The translations under genes and the position numbers were made by a program. From contig JALVAU010000473.1 in NCBI GenBank assembly GCA_027011025.1, forward strand, positions 1 through 5,439: DNA of 5,439 bases. The letters run 5' to 3'. Under the pieces are notes generated by a model that made no database searches, was not told the DNA's origin, and was given only the letters and a program-made list of their open reading frames with translations. The DNA is from Campylobacteraceae bacterium (lineage in GTDB: Bacteria; Campylobacterota; Campylobacteria; Campylobacterales; Sulfurospirillaceae). This document shows positions 1-5,439 of the stretch, one piece after another (position 1 is the stretch's first letter; every line of letters starts with the position of its first letter).

Positions 1-1
1 A

Positions 2-29
2 TTTTATTTAATATACTAATTAAATAAAA
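2..29. repeat. AT-only perfect inverted repeat
   Basis: TTTTATTTAAT (2-12) and ATTAAATAAAA (19-29) form a perfect 11-bp inverted repeat with a 6-nt loop, some 30 bp beyond the stem-loop that follows fumarase beta. It contains no G-C pair, so it is thermally weak. It could be a symmetric, bidirectional terminator-like element or a chance product of the AT-rich sequence. Nothing else is visible in bases 1-59. Confidence 0.35.
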
Positions 30-59
30 AGTTATTACATAGTTTTATCTAGTTTTAAG

Positions 60-91
60 TTGGCTTGCAAGTCAAGAAACCTGCAAGCCAA
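60..91 (-). terminator. Stem-loop just after the fumarase beta stop, probable transcript 3' end
   Basis: TTGGCTTGCA (60-69) and TGCAAGCCAA (82-91) form a perfect 10-bp stem with a 12-nt loop, four bases beyond the fumarase beta TAA. Half of the stem is G-C in an otherwise AT-rich region. On the minus strand it is followed by CTTAAAAC, not a clean T-run, so intrinsic termination is not certain. It may instead protect the 3' end of the mRNA, or separate the fumarase genes from further genes of the same operon outside the window. Confidence 0.5.
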
Positions 92-95
92 TAGA

Positions 96-659
96 TTAAT
101 CTTTTATTTCGTACTTGGCACGACCAATTTTATAAAGATCATCCCCATAAGTATCATTTACCACAGTAAGTGGAAAATCAACTACTTCAAGTCTCCTAAT
201 AGCTTCAGGTCCAAGTTCTGGATATGCTATCACTTCTGCGCTTTTTATCTGTCTAGCCAAAAGTGCTCCAGCTCCTCCTGTTGCTCCAAAATATATCGCT
301 TTTGATTTTACACAAGCATCTATAACTTCTTGGTTTCTCTTACCTTTTCCTATCATTCCCTTTTGCCCCATCTCATTTATGAGTCTAGGAGAGTATGAGT
401 CCATTCTATAGCTTGTTGTTGGTCCGGCACTTCCTATAGGATCACCCGGCTTTGGTGGAGTTGGTCCTACAAAATATATAACTGAGCCTTTAACATCAAA
501 AGGAAGCTCTTTTCCTTCATCCATCAAGTCAATCAATTTTTTGTGTGCAGCATCTCTTGCTGTGTAGATTATTCCGCTTAGATATACAATATCGCCTACT
601 TTTAATTGCACTACATCCTCATCACTTAGAGGTGTTGTTAAATGATATGTTTTACTCAT
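96..659 (-). CDS. fumB: Fumarate hydratase class I, beta subunit
   Basis: This 187-residue subunit corresponds to the C-terminal domain of single-chain class I fumarases and completes the active site with the alpha subunit. Substrate-binding motifs are visible: Arg35 in TARDAAHK, Arg85 in GPTTSYRMD (79-87) and Lys105 in GMIGKG (101-106). GATGGAGALLA (125-135) and AYPELGPEAIRRLEV (145-159) are also typical. The chosen ATG at 659 follows a strong ribosome binding site. The frame continues upstream to an ATG at 713, but the 18 extra residues are encoded inside the alpha gene and do not resemble the family N-terminus. It lies 10 bp after alpha and is the last gene of the cluster in view. The tartrate dehydratase subunit TtdB is the closest alternative and is made less likely by the mdh/icd context. 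'fumB' here means the beta subunit, not the E. coli isoenzyme FumB. Confidence 0.93.
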   Translation of the reverse strand: MSKTYHLTTPLSDEDVVQLKVGDIVYLSGIIYTARDAAHKKLIDLMDEGKELPFDVKGSVIYFVGPTPPKPGDPIGSAGPTTSYRMDSYSPRLINEMGQKGMIGKGKRNQEVIDACVKSKAIYFGATGGAGALLARQIKSAEVIAYPELGPEAIRRLEVVDFPLTVVNDTYGDDLYKIGRAKYEIKD

Positions 660-664
660 CTCTT

Positions 665-671
665 CCTCCTT
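665..671 (-). promoter_or_regulatory. Ribosome binding site of fumarase beta, fused to the alpha stop codon
   Basis: On the minus strand, TAAGGAGG contains both the TAA stop of the alpha gene (672-670) and a near-perfect Shine-Dalgarno AAGGAGG, 5 nt before the ATG at 659. This selects 659 over the in-frame upstream ATG at 713, which lies inside the alpha gene. It also points to coupled, near-equal synthesis of the two subunits. Confidence 0.8.
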
Positions 672-1521
672 AAAGCTTGAAAGATGTATGTCTGCTACTG
701 TGACATTGTACATTTACACTAACAGGTAATGAAGCTATATGACAAGGATTGGCTTCTATATGAACTCCTAAAACTGTCTCTCTTCCTCCCATACCCATGG
801 CACCGATTCCAAGATTATTGAGTTTAAGCATCAATTCTTCTTCCATATCCTCAAGAGTTGCATCTTCATTTGTTGTACCAACAGTTCTGAAAAGTGCATG
901 TTTGCTGGAAATTGCTGCTTTTTCAAATGTTCCACCAATTCCAACGCCTACTATAATGGGAGGGCAAGGGTTTGGTCCTGCGTTTGAGACAACCTCTTTT
1001 ACAAAGTTGACTATTCCTTCTCTTCCGGCAGCCGGTGGTAGTACGGTGGCACGGCTTACATTTTCACTTCCACCACCTTTTGCAGCATACTCTATCTCTA
1101 ATTCATCACCGGCAACTAAGTCAAAATGAATGATTGCAGGCAGGTTGTATCCAATCTCATCTTTTAGGTTTGCTCTTGTATTCCAGACACAAGTTGAAGC
1201 CCTAAAATATCCCTCTTCATATCCTTTTCTAGTGCCTTCGTTTATGGCATCTTTAAGAGTGCCACCAACAACTTTTAAATCTTCTCCTACCTTAACAAAA
1301 AAGACAGCCAAACCTGTATCTTGACATAGTGGTCTAGCTTCGTTTGCAGCAATATCTGCATTTTCCAAAAGCTGTTTAAGAACCTCTTTACATACAGGAC
1401 TCTCCTCCTCCTCGTAAGCTCTGTTAAGAGCTGCGAGTGCATCTTTGGATAAGTTTGTACCGCTATAGATGATATGATCTCTAACGGCTTTTACTATATC
1501 CTCATACTTAATCTCTCTCAT
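670..1521 (-). CDS. fumA: Fumarate hydratase class I, alpha subunit (Fe-S hydro-lyase)
   Basis: This is the catalytic [4Fe-4S]-binding half of a two-subunit class I fumarase, which interconverts malate and fumarate; E. coli FumA joins both halves in one chain. With the start at 1521 it has 283 residues. Three cysteines fit the cluster ligands: Cys66 in RPLCQDTG, Cys186 in PNPCPP and Cys273 in VNVQCH. Their spacing (120 and 87) nearly equals that of the TtdA ligands. GGGSENVSR (149-157) and GVGIGGTFEKA (192-202) are further family motifs. L(+)-tartrate dehydratase TtdA and mesaconase subunits share this architecture, so specificity is taken from the neighbours: mdh directly upstream and icd beyond argue for fumarase. 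The gene overlaps mdh by 14 bp and its TAA merges with the ribosome binding site of the beta gene. The cluster should make the enzyme oxygen- and iron-sensitive (family knowledge). The symbol follows subunit usage; 'fumarase alpha' is unambiguous. Confidence 0.93.
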   Translation of the reverse strand: MREIKYEDIVKAVRDHIIYSGTNLSKDALAALNRAYEEEESPVCKEVLKQLLENADIAANEARPLCQDTGLAVFFVKVGEDLKVVGGTLKDAINEGTRKGYEEGYFRASTCVWNTRANLKDEIGYNLPAIIHFDLVAGDELEIEYAAKGGGSENVSRATVLPPAAGREGIVNFVKEVVSNAGPNPCPPIIVGVGIGGTFEKAAISSKHALFRTVGTTNEDATLEDMEEELMLKLNNLGIGAMGMGGRETVLGVHIEANPCHIASLPVSVNVQCHSSRHTSFKL

Positions 1522-2479
1522 ATTTTTCCTCCCCGAAAAATTTTTTCTCATACAGTACCTCTATTGTTTCTTGAACAGATGTGACACTATGCTCAAACTC
1601 TTTTTTCTCGCAAGTGTCTAATGAGACAGTTATTATCTTCTCTGCCCCATTTGCTCCCAACATAACAGGTACACCTCCTACTACATTTTTATGTCCATAT
1701 TCACCTTCTAATAATGTTGCACATGAGTAGATACTTTTTGAATCTCTCAGAATTGCATCAACCATAATAGCTGTTGCTTTTCCCGGTGCCAAATAGGCAG
1801 AAGTTCCTAAATATTTAACTATTTCTGCTCCACCATGTCTTGTTTTCTCAACTATCTCTTCTATCTCTTCTTCGTTTAGCAAATCATGCAAAGGAACACC
1901 GGCAACAGTTGAAAATCTTGGTAATGCCACCATGGTATCTCCATGTCCACCGATAACGGTTGATCTAATTTGTCCTGCACCAAATCCAAGTTTTTCCTGA
2001 ATAAAATGAGTCATTCTTGCACTATCTAAAATACCTGCCATACCTATAACTCTACTCTTTGGAAAACCTGACTCTTTTAGTGCGACATAAGTCATAGTAT
2101 CAAGTGGATTTGAAACTATTATAAGAATACTCTCTGGCGCTACCTTTTTTACTTCCCCTACAACTTCTCTCATAATTTCAGCATTTTTCATCAATAAATC
2201 ATCACGACTCATTCCCTCTTTTCTTGGAAATCCAGCTGTAATAACAACGATCTTACTATCTCTTACATCTTCATAACTCTCAGCAACCGTGACACAGGTG
2301 TGTGATCTCATGGCCGCAGCTGCTTGATTCATATCAAGTGCTTTTCCTCTAGCTCTGTCAACATCTCTATCAACCAACACAACAGAGTGTGCCATACCAT
2401 GCATAGCTACCGAATATGCAACAATTCCACCAACATTTCCACCGGCTCCAACAACTGAAATTTTACTTTTAGCACTCAT
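1508..2479 (-). CDS. mdh: Malate dehydrogenase, NAD-dependent, LDH-like type
   Basis: This 323-residue cytoplasmic enzyme interconverts malate and oxaloacetate. The N-terminal Rossmann fold is visible as VVGAGGNVGG (residues 9-18), with Asp37 ending the second strand (VLVDRD), the usual sign of NAD rather than NADP preference. Substrate residues are Arg86 and Arg92 in the mobile loop AGFPRKEGMSR, Asn124 in VSNPLD, and Arg155 with Asp152 in GILDSAR. His179 in IGGHGD is the catalytic base paired with Asp152. Arg at position 86, not Gln, marks malate rather than lactate specificity. Length is slightly above the usual 310-320 because the C-terminus runs through FFGEEKYERD, which is encoded by the fumarase ribosome binding site and start region. 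It overlaps the fumarase alpha gene by 14 bp, so the two are probably translationally coupled. Confidence 0.97.
   Translation of the reverse strand: MSAKSKISVVGAGGNVGGIVAYSVAMHGMAHSVVLVDRDVDRARGKALDMNQAAAAMRSHTCVTVAESYEDVRDSKIVVITAGFPRKEGMSRDDLLMKNAEIMREVVGEVKKVAPESILIIVSNPLDTMTYVALKESGFPKSRVIGMAGILDSARMTHFIQEKLGFGAGQIRSTVIGGHGDTMVALPRFSTVAGVPLHDLLNEEEIEEIVEKTRHGGAEIVKYLGTSAYLAPGKATAIMVDAILRDSKSIYSCATLLEGEYGHKNVVGGVPVMLGANGAEKIITVSLDTCEKKEFEHSVTSVQETIEVLYEKKFFGEEKYERD
1527..1534 (-). promoter_or_regulatory. Ribosome binding site of fumarase alpha, inside mdh
   Basis: GGGGAGGA on the minus strand, 5 nt before the ATG at 1521. It decides the start: the same frame is open up to 1551, but that earlier start would add ten residues encoded partly by this site. 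The site also encodes Gly-Glu-Glu near the mdh C-terminus, so ribosomes finishing mdh pass directly over it. Confidence 0.8.
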
Positions 2480-2484
2480 ATAAA

Positions 2485-2490
2485 CTCTCC
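2485..2490 (-). promoter_or_regulatory. Ribosome binding site of mdh
   Basis: GGAGAG on the minus strand, 5 nt before the ATG at 2479. It supports that ATG as the mdh start. Confidence 0.7.
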
Positions 2491-2519
2491 ATAATTTTTT
2501 AGCTTTCCCCTCGCCTTAT

Positions 2520-2525
2520 ATTATA
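2520..2525 (-). promoter_or_regulatory. Candidate -10 element for mdh-fumarase
   Basis: A consensus TATAAT on the minus strand, in the context GCTATATAATATAAGG, lies about 40 bp upstream of the mdh ATG and just beyond stem-loop B. I see no TTGACA-like -35 at 16-18 bp. That is compatible with Campylobacterota, whose sigma-70 promoters often lack a conserved -35, but it weakens the call. If real, mdh and the fumarase genes can be transcribed independently of icd. Confidence 0.4.
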
Positions 2526-2539
2526 TAGCTATCCTTGCG

Positions 2540-2568
2540 CTCTATAATGAGCAAAGCCCATTATAGAG
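2540..2568 (-). repeat. Stem-loop B of the icd-mdh spacer, 13-bp stem with 3-nt loop
   Basis: CTCTATAATG (2540-2549) is the perfect inverse of CATTATAGAG (2559-2568), and two more pairs (GC/GC) close over a 3-nt loop at 2553-2555. The single non-matching position (2550/2558) is A-C in plus-strand RNA but G-U in minus-strand RNA. The hairpin is therefore fully paired only in the transcript that reads icd toward mdh. This supports a function as RNA, for example 3'-end protection of icd mRNA or a processing site. A dispersed intergenic repeat is the main alternative. There is no T-tract after it. Confidence 0.65.
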
Positions 2569-2570
2569 GC

Positions 2571-2587
2571 AGGGACCAAAAGTCCCT
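2571..2587 (-). repeat. Stem-loop A of the icd-mdh spacer
   Basis: AGGGAC and GTCCCT form a perfect 6-bp stem with a 5-nt loop (TTTTG on the minus strand). It is GC-richer than its surroundings and lies only 2 bp from stem-loop B, so the two could stack coaxially in a transcript. No T-run follows directly, so it does not look like a standard intrinsic terminator. Confidence 0.6.
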
Positions 2588-2615
2588 ACAACCTCTTAAA
2601 GCTACGAAAAATAGA

Positions 2616-2632
2616 ACTTTTCGAGAAAAAGT
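2616..2632 (-). terminator. Weak stem-loop after icd, possible attenuating terminator
   Basis: Starting about a dozen bases after the icd TAA, the minus strand reads ACTTTT, a 5-nt loop (TCTCG) and AAAAGT, followed by TCTATTTTT. The 6-bp stem contains only one G-C pair, so it would be a weak intrinsic terminator at best. Its position right after the stop and before a U-rich tract is the main support. It could reduce read-through from icd into mdh. Confidence 0.3.
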
Positions 2633-2643
2633 GTGTAAAGTCA

Positions 2644-4854
2644 TTATATAGAATCTATAATTTTATTTAATGTCGCACTTGGCCTCATAGCCTTGCTTGC
2701 TAGCTCATCATTTGGCTGATAATACCCTCCAACATCTTGCTCTTTTCCTTCAACACTAAGTAACTCTTCTACTATCTTCTCTTCATTTTCCTCTAGTGCC
2801 TTTGCAATAGGAATAAATCTCTCTGACAACTCCTCTACATCGCATTTTGCCAAGGCTTTTGCCCAATACAGTGCCAAATAAAAATGGCTGGCTTTATTGT
2901 CAGGTTCGCCAACTTTTCTTCCCGGTGATTTGTCATTGTCTAAATAATCAGCGTTTGCAGTATCGAGTGTTTTTACAAGTGCATCTAGCTCTTTTGAGTG
3001 ATGTTTTTGATTTATATATCTTAGTGATTCGGCTAGCGCTAAGAATTCACCCAAGCTATCCCATCTGAGATGACCCTCTTTTAAAAACTGATCTACATGT
3101 TTTGGAGCAGATCCACCCGCACCTGTTTCAAAAAGTCCACCACCGGCAAGCAATGGAACGATAGAGAGCATTTTTGCACTTGTTCCAAGCTCCAATATAG
3201 GAAAGAGATCAGTTAAATAGTCTCTTATAATATTGCCTGTAGCACTTATGGTATTTAATCCTGCTCTTACTCTTTTTAGTGAAAATCTCATAGCAAGCTC
3301 AGGTGCCATTATATGATACTCTATAGGTTCTTTCTCTAAATATTCAGGCAGGTATTCAAATACTTTTGCTATCAAGTTTGAATCGTGTGCACGGTTTGAA
3401 TCAAGCCAAAATACAACTGGTTCTCCTGTCAGTTTTCCTCGCTCATGTGCCAATCTAACCCAATCTTTTATAGGTATATCTTTGGCTCTGCTCATTCTCC
3501 AAATATCACCCTCTTGCACATCAAAGCTCATTAGCACAGAGCCATCACTATCTTTTACTTCTAACTTACCATCTTCAGAGATTATAAAAGTTGTCGGGTG
3601 TGAGCCGTACTCTTCGGCTTTTTGTGCCATAAGACCTACATTTGAAACACTACCCATGGTAGTTACATCAAACTGACCATTTTTAACACAATCTTTCATA
3701 GTCTCTTTATATAGTGTTGCATAACTTCTATCTGGTATCACAGCTACACACTCTTGAAGATTTCCGTCTTTATTCCACATTTGTCCACCGTCTCGTACAA
3801 CAACCGGCATAGAAGCATCTATGATGATGTCATTTGATGCATGCAGATTTGTGATGCCGTTATCACTGTCAACCATAGCTATATTTGGTCTAGTTTCATA
3901 CTGTTTTGTGATCGCATACTCTATCTCTGCTCTTTTATCTGCTGGTAAAGAGTCTAATTTTTTATACAAATCTCCAAGTCCTAAATTTGGGTTGACTCCA
4001 AGTTCTGCAAATTCGGGTGCATACTTTTTAAATACATCATTGAAAAACACTTCAACAGCATGACCGAACATAACAGGATCACTTACTTTCATCATAGTAG
4101 CTTTTAGATGTAGTGACCACAAAAGTCCCTTTTCTTTTGCATCATTTATGGTTTGTGCAAGAAATTTGTTTAGAGCAGAAACTGACATGAATGCACCATC
4201 TAGTATCTCACGATCTAGAGCATCTATCTCTTTTAAAACTTTTCCATTTAATTCTATAGTAACTTTTCCATCTCCATTTTTAACGATAGACTGCTCATTG
4301 CCGTAAAAATCGCCCTCTTTCATATGAGCTACATAAGTTTTAACATCTTTAGAGATGGCTCTTAACCTATGAGGATGTTTTTTCGCATAGTTTTTGACCG
4401 CAAGTGCAGCTCTTCTGTCAGAATTTCCTTCACGAAGAACAGGGTTTACTGCACTTCCCAAGCAGTGTGCATATTTGACTTGCAATGCTTTTTCTTCTTC
4501 GTTTGACGGATTTTCCGGATAGTCAGGTAAATCATATCCTTTGCCTTGAAGCTCAGCTATACAAGCTTTTAATTGAGGAATAGAAGCGGATATGTTTGGA
4601 AGTTTGATTATATTGCCCTCTGGCTCATGTACAACCTCACCCAAATAAGCTAATTCATCACTCATTTTTTGTTCGTCTTTTAAAATATCACTAAATGTTG
4701 CAATCACTCTTGATGAGAGTGAAATATCTCTGTTTTCTACATTTACACCTGCATATTTTGAAAATGCTTGCACTATCGGAAGAAGTGAATATGTAGCGAG
4801 TGCTGGAGCCTCATCTACCTTTGTGTATATAATTGTTGGATTAACCTGACTCAT
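2644..4854 (-). CDS. icd: Monomeric NADP-dependent isocitrate dehydrogenase
   Basis: This 736-residue enzyme interconverts isocitrate and 2-oxoglutarate + CO2 with NADP(H) in the cytoplasm. The length fits the monomeric family (about 740) and is far above the ~415 residues of the homodimeric Icd. Residues known for the Azotobacter vinelandii enzyme can be placed by motif: Ser134, Asn137, Arg141 and Arg147 in GSAVNPVLREGNSDRR; the catalytic pair Lys256 (MMKVSDP) and Tyr416 (AEEYGSHP); Asp346 in IIDASMP; Arg544, Asp545 and Asp549 in the RDYLTD segment (metal/substrate); and the NADP-contacting His586 (GSAPKHV), Arg597 and Arg646. All are intact, so the gene looks functional. The ATG at 4854 has a good Shine-Dalgarno sequence. 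The next genes, mdh and fumarase, place it in a TCA-cycle cluster. In reductive TCA autotrophs such as Chlorobium, monomeric IDH works in the carboxylating direction; the same role here is inference. Confidence 0.97.
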   Translation of the reverse strand: MSQVNPTIIYTKVDEAPALATYSLLPIVQAFSKYAGVNVENRDISLSSRVIATFSDILKDEQKMSDELAYLGEVVHEPEGNIIKLPNISASIPQLKACIAELQGKGYDLPDYPENPSNEEEKALQVKYAHCLGSAVNPVLREGNSDRRAALAVKNYAKKHPHRLRAISKDVKTYVAHMKEGDFYGNEQSIVKNGDGKVTIELNGKVLKEIDALDREILDGAFMSVSALNKFLAQTINDAKEKGLLWSLHLKATMMKVSDPVMFGHAVEVFFNDVFKKYAPEFAELGVNPNLGLGDLYKKLDSLPADKRAEIEYAITKQYETRPNIAMVDSDNGITNLHASNDIIIDASMPVVVRDGGQMWNKDGNLQECVAVIPDRSYATLYKETMKDCVKNGQFDVTTMGSVSNVGLMAQKAEEYGSHPTTFIISEDGKLEVKDSDGSVLMSFDVQEGDIWRMSRAKDIPIKDWVRLAHERGKLTGEPVVFWLDSNRAHDSNLIAKVFEYLPEYLEKEPIEYHIMAPELAMRFSLKRVRAGLNTISATGNIIRDYLTDLFPILELGTSAKMLSIVPLLAGGGLFETGAGGSAPKHVDQFLKEGHLRWDSLGEFLALAESLRYINQKHHSKELDALVKTLDTANADYLDNDKSPGRKVGEPDNKASHFYLALYWAKALAKCDVEELSERFIPIAKALEENEEKIVEELLSVEGKEQDVGGYYQPNDELASKAMRPSATLNKIIDSI

Positions 4855-4859
4855 TTTGT

Positions 4860-4865
4860 CTCCTT
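4860..4865 (-). promoter_or_regulatory. Ribosome binding site of icd
   Basis: AAGGAG on the minus strand, 5 nt before the ATG at 4854. It fixes that ATG as the start of the isocitrate dehydrogenase gene. TATATT hexamers at 4888-4883 and 4877-4872 (minus) could be -10 elements, but I cannot choose between them. Confidence 0.75.
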
Positions 4866-4909
4866 TTTAATAATATAACCAAAATATAAGTAGTTACACT
4901 TTAGTTATG

Positions 4910-4981
4910 TTATCACTTACTTTATAAAAATTATCATAAAATCTTAATTAAACTGTTGAAATAATCTTATAATTATCATAA
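4910..4981. repeat. Helically phased TTATCA repeats upstream of icd, possible operator
   Basis: Within the mltG-icd gap the hexamer TTATCA occurs at 4910-4915, 4931-4936 and 4973-4978, so the starts are 21 and 42 bp apart, close to two and four helical turns. The last two copies belong to an exact 11-bp direct repeat, AATTATCATAA, at 4929-4939 and 4971-4981. Read on the transcribed (minus) strand the unit is TGATAA(C/T). Same-face spacing upstream of icd suggests binding sites for a regulator. GATAAT units also occur in Fur boxes, but no full inverted Fur-type site is formed here. The surroundings are so AT-rich that chance occurrence remains possible. Confidence 0.3.
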
Positions 4982-4985
4982 TATT

Positions 4986-5439
4986 TCATTTTTGTAACTT
5001 TTTAACATATTTTTTATGTTGTTTATATGTTTTTGAAAAAGAGTGAACTCCTTTGCTGTTCTTTACAAAATATAGATAATTTGTCTTTTTAGGAAAAATT
5101 GCTGCTACTAGCGCAGCTTTGCCAACATTGCAAACCGGATATTTTGGTAAACCCTTGTACCTATATGTATTATACTTTGTTTTATCTTTTTTTATCCTGT
5201 CTCTTGTGACCCTGATATGAGAATATAAGCCATAATTTAAGGCACCATCCATCTGTAGTTTCATCTTTTTTCTTAATCTGTTGTATATAACAGACGAAAC
5301 TAAAGGCATCTCTGTTTTGTTTGCAGCCTCTTTTTGAATAACTGAAGCTATTATGATATATTTATACCACTTTTGCTGATTGTATTCTCCAAAAATTTTC
5401 AAAGAGTTCTCTTTGTGAATTTTTAAAGAGGTATTAATC
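4986..5439 (-). CDS. mltG: Endolytic murein transglycosylase MltG (YceG-like), C-terminal part, 5' end outside the window
   Basis: MltG is an inner-membrane-anchored lytic transglycosylase that cuts nascent peptidoglycan glycan strands and so sets their length. The frame stays open from the TGA stop at 4988-4986 to the window edge, giving about 150 visible residues. A TTG at 5402 is only an internal codon: the sequence upstream in the same frame (INTSLKIHKENS) has no stop, and the family's N-terminal membrane anchor and LysM-like part must lie beyond the edge. Family motifs seen in order are ASVIQKEA, whose Glu in the (E/Q)KE motif is the expected catalytic acid, then a VIYNRL helix, LQMDGALNYGL, YNTYRYKGLP and a C-terminal YLYFVKNSKGVHSFSKTYKQH block. 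The usual 'GLPPGPI.NPG' appears here as GLPKYPVCNVG, which I associate with campylobacterotal homologs. The tail is rich in lysine. It is not evidently in one operon with icd, which follows after a 131-bp AT-rich gap. Confidence 0.9.
   Translation of the reverse strand, partial: INTSLKIHKENSLKIFGEYNQQKWYKYIIIASVIQKEAANKTEMPLVSSVIYNRLRKKMKLQMDGALNYGLYSHIRVTRDRIKKDKTKYNTYRYKGLPKYPVCNVGKAALVAAIFPKKTNYLYFVKNSKGVHSFSKTYKQHKKYVKKLQK

Noticed and set aside
60..305. Plus-strand open frame of 81 codons over the end of fumarase beta
   Set aside because: It is antisense to a well-supported gene, has no convincing ribosome binding site, and its product is a low-complexity Ser/Cys-rich string with no family resemblance.
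660..713. Longer N-terminus for fumarase beta, starting at the ATG at 713
   Set aside because: The extra 18 residues are encoded inside the alpha gene, and the strong AAGGAGG site sits directly before the ATG at 659.
797..1324. Two plus-strand open frames opposite fumarase alpha
   Set aside because: Both are shadows of the conserved alpha-subunit reading frame on the other strand. Their Ser/Pro/Thr-rich composition is what reverse reading of this gene would give.
1522..1551. Longer N-terminus for fumarase alpha, starting at 1551
   Set aside because: The ATG at 1521 has an excellent Shine-Dalgarno at 5 nt, and the upstream extension would be translated from that site itself.
2544..2565. TATAAT hexamer within stem-loop B as a promoter -10
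   Set aside because: The AT core of the inverted repeat gives TATAAT on both strands, so the match follows from the palindrome and is weak evidence. The separate TATAAT at 2525-2520 is the better candidate.
2480..2643. A small RNA gene or riboswitch in the icd-mdh spacer
   Set aside because: The hairpins are clear, but I recognise no known riboswitch or sRNA family, and no strong terminator closes a discrete transcript. I kept it as a hairpin element only.
2847..4063. Three plus-strand open frames opposite icd
   Set aside because: They lie within the fully motif-supported isocitrate dehydrogenase gene, show no recognisable domains and have no credible start signals.
5400..5402. TTG as the start of a short 138-residue mltG
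   Set aside because: The frame has no stop upstream as far as the window edge, and the visible residues correspond only to the C-terminal catalytic part of MltG. The gene is cut by the window, not short.

Overview
The window is an AT-rich stretch of bacterial chromosome in which every supportable gene lies on the minus strand. Transcription therefore runs from high to low coordinates. Four features suggest a member of the Campylobacterota, most likely a Sulfurimonas- or Sulfurovum-like chemolithoautotroph: the low GC, a two-subunit class I (Fe-S) fumarase, a monomeric NADP-type isocitrate dehydrogenase, and an MltG with the diverged 'GLPxxPVCNV' C-terminal motif. This is inferred from family knowledge and codon/GC impression, not from a database match.

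In transcription order: (1) 5439-4986, the C-terminal ~150 residues of an MltG-type endolytic murein transglycosylase, cut by the window edge. (2) 4985-4855, a very AT-rich intergenic region with regularly spaced TTATCA motifs. (3) 4854-2644, monomeric isocitrate dehydrogenase (icd). (4) 2643-2480, a 164-bp spacer with three stem-loops, two of them tandem and 2 bp apart, followed by a TATAAT-like -10 and the mdh ribosome binding site. (5) 2479-1508, malate dehydrogenase (mdh). (6) 1521-670, fumarase alpha subunit, overlapping mdh by 14 bp. (7) 659-96, fumarase beta subunit, 10 bp after alpha. (8) 95-1, a stem-loop just after the beta stop codon and a second, purely AT inverted repeat.

The three enzymes cover isocitrate/2-oxoglutarate, oxaloacetate/malate and malate/fumarate, so this is a TCA-cycle gene cluster. 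mdh and the two fumarase genes are packed as one translationally coupled unit. icd is separated from them by the hairpin-rich spacer and may be partly uncoupled in expression. If the organism is an autotrophic campylobacterotan, these enzymes would serve the reductive TCA cycle: oxaloacetate to malate to fumarate, and 2-oxoglutarate plus CO2 to isocitrate. The diagnostic genes for that pathway (ATP-citrate lyase, 2-oxoglutarate:ferredoxin oxidoreductase) are not in view.

I found no mobile element, CRISPR array, tRNA or rRNA, and no convincing sign of a previously undescribed system. The non-coding signals most worth a second look are the tandem hairpin element between icd and mdh and the phased repeats upstream of icd.
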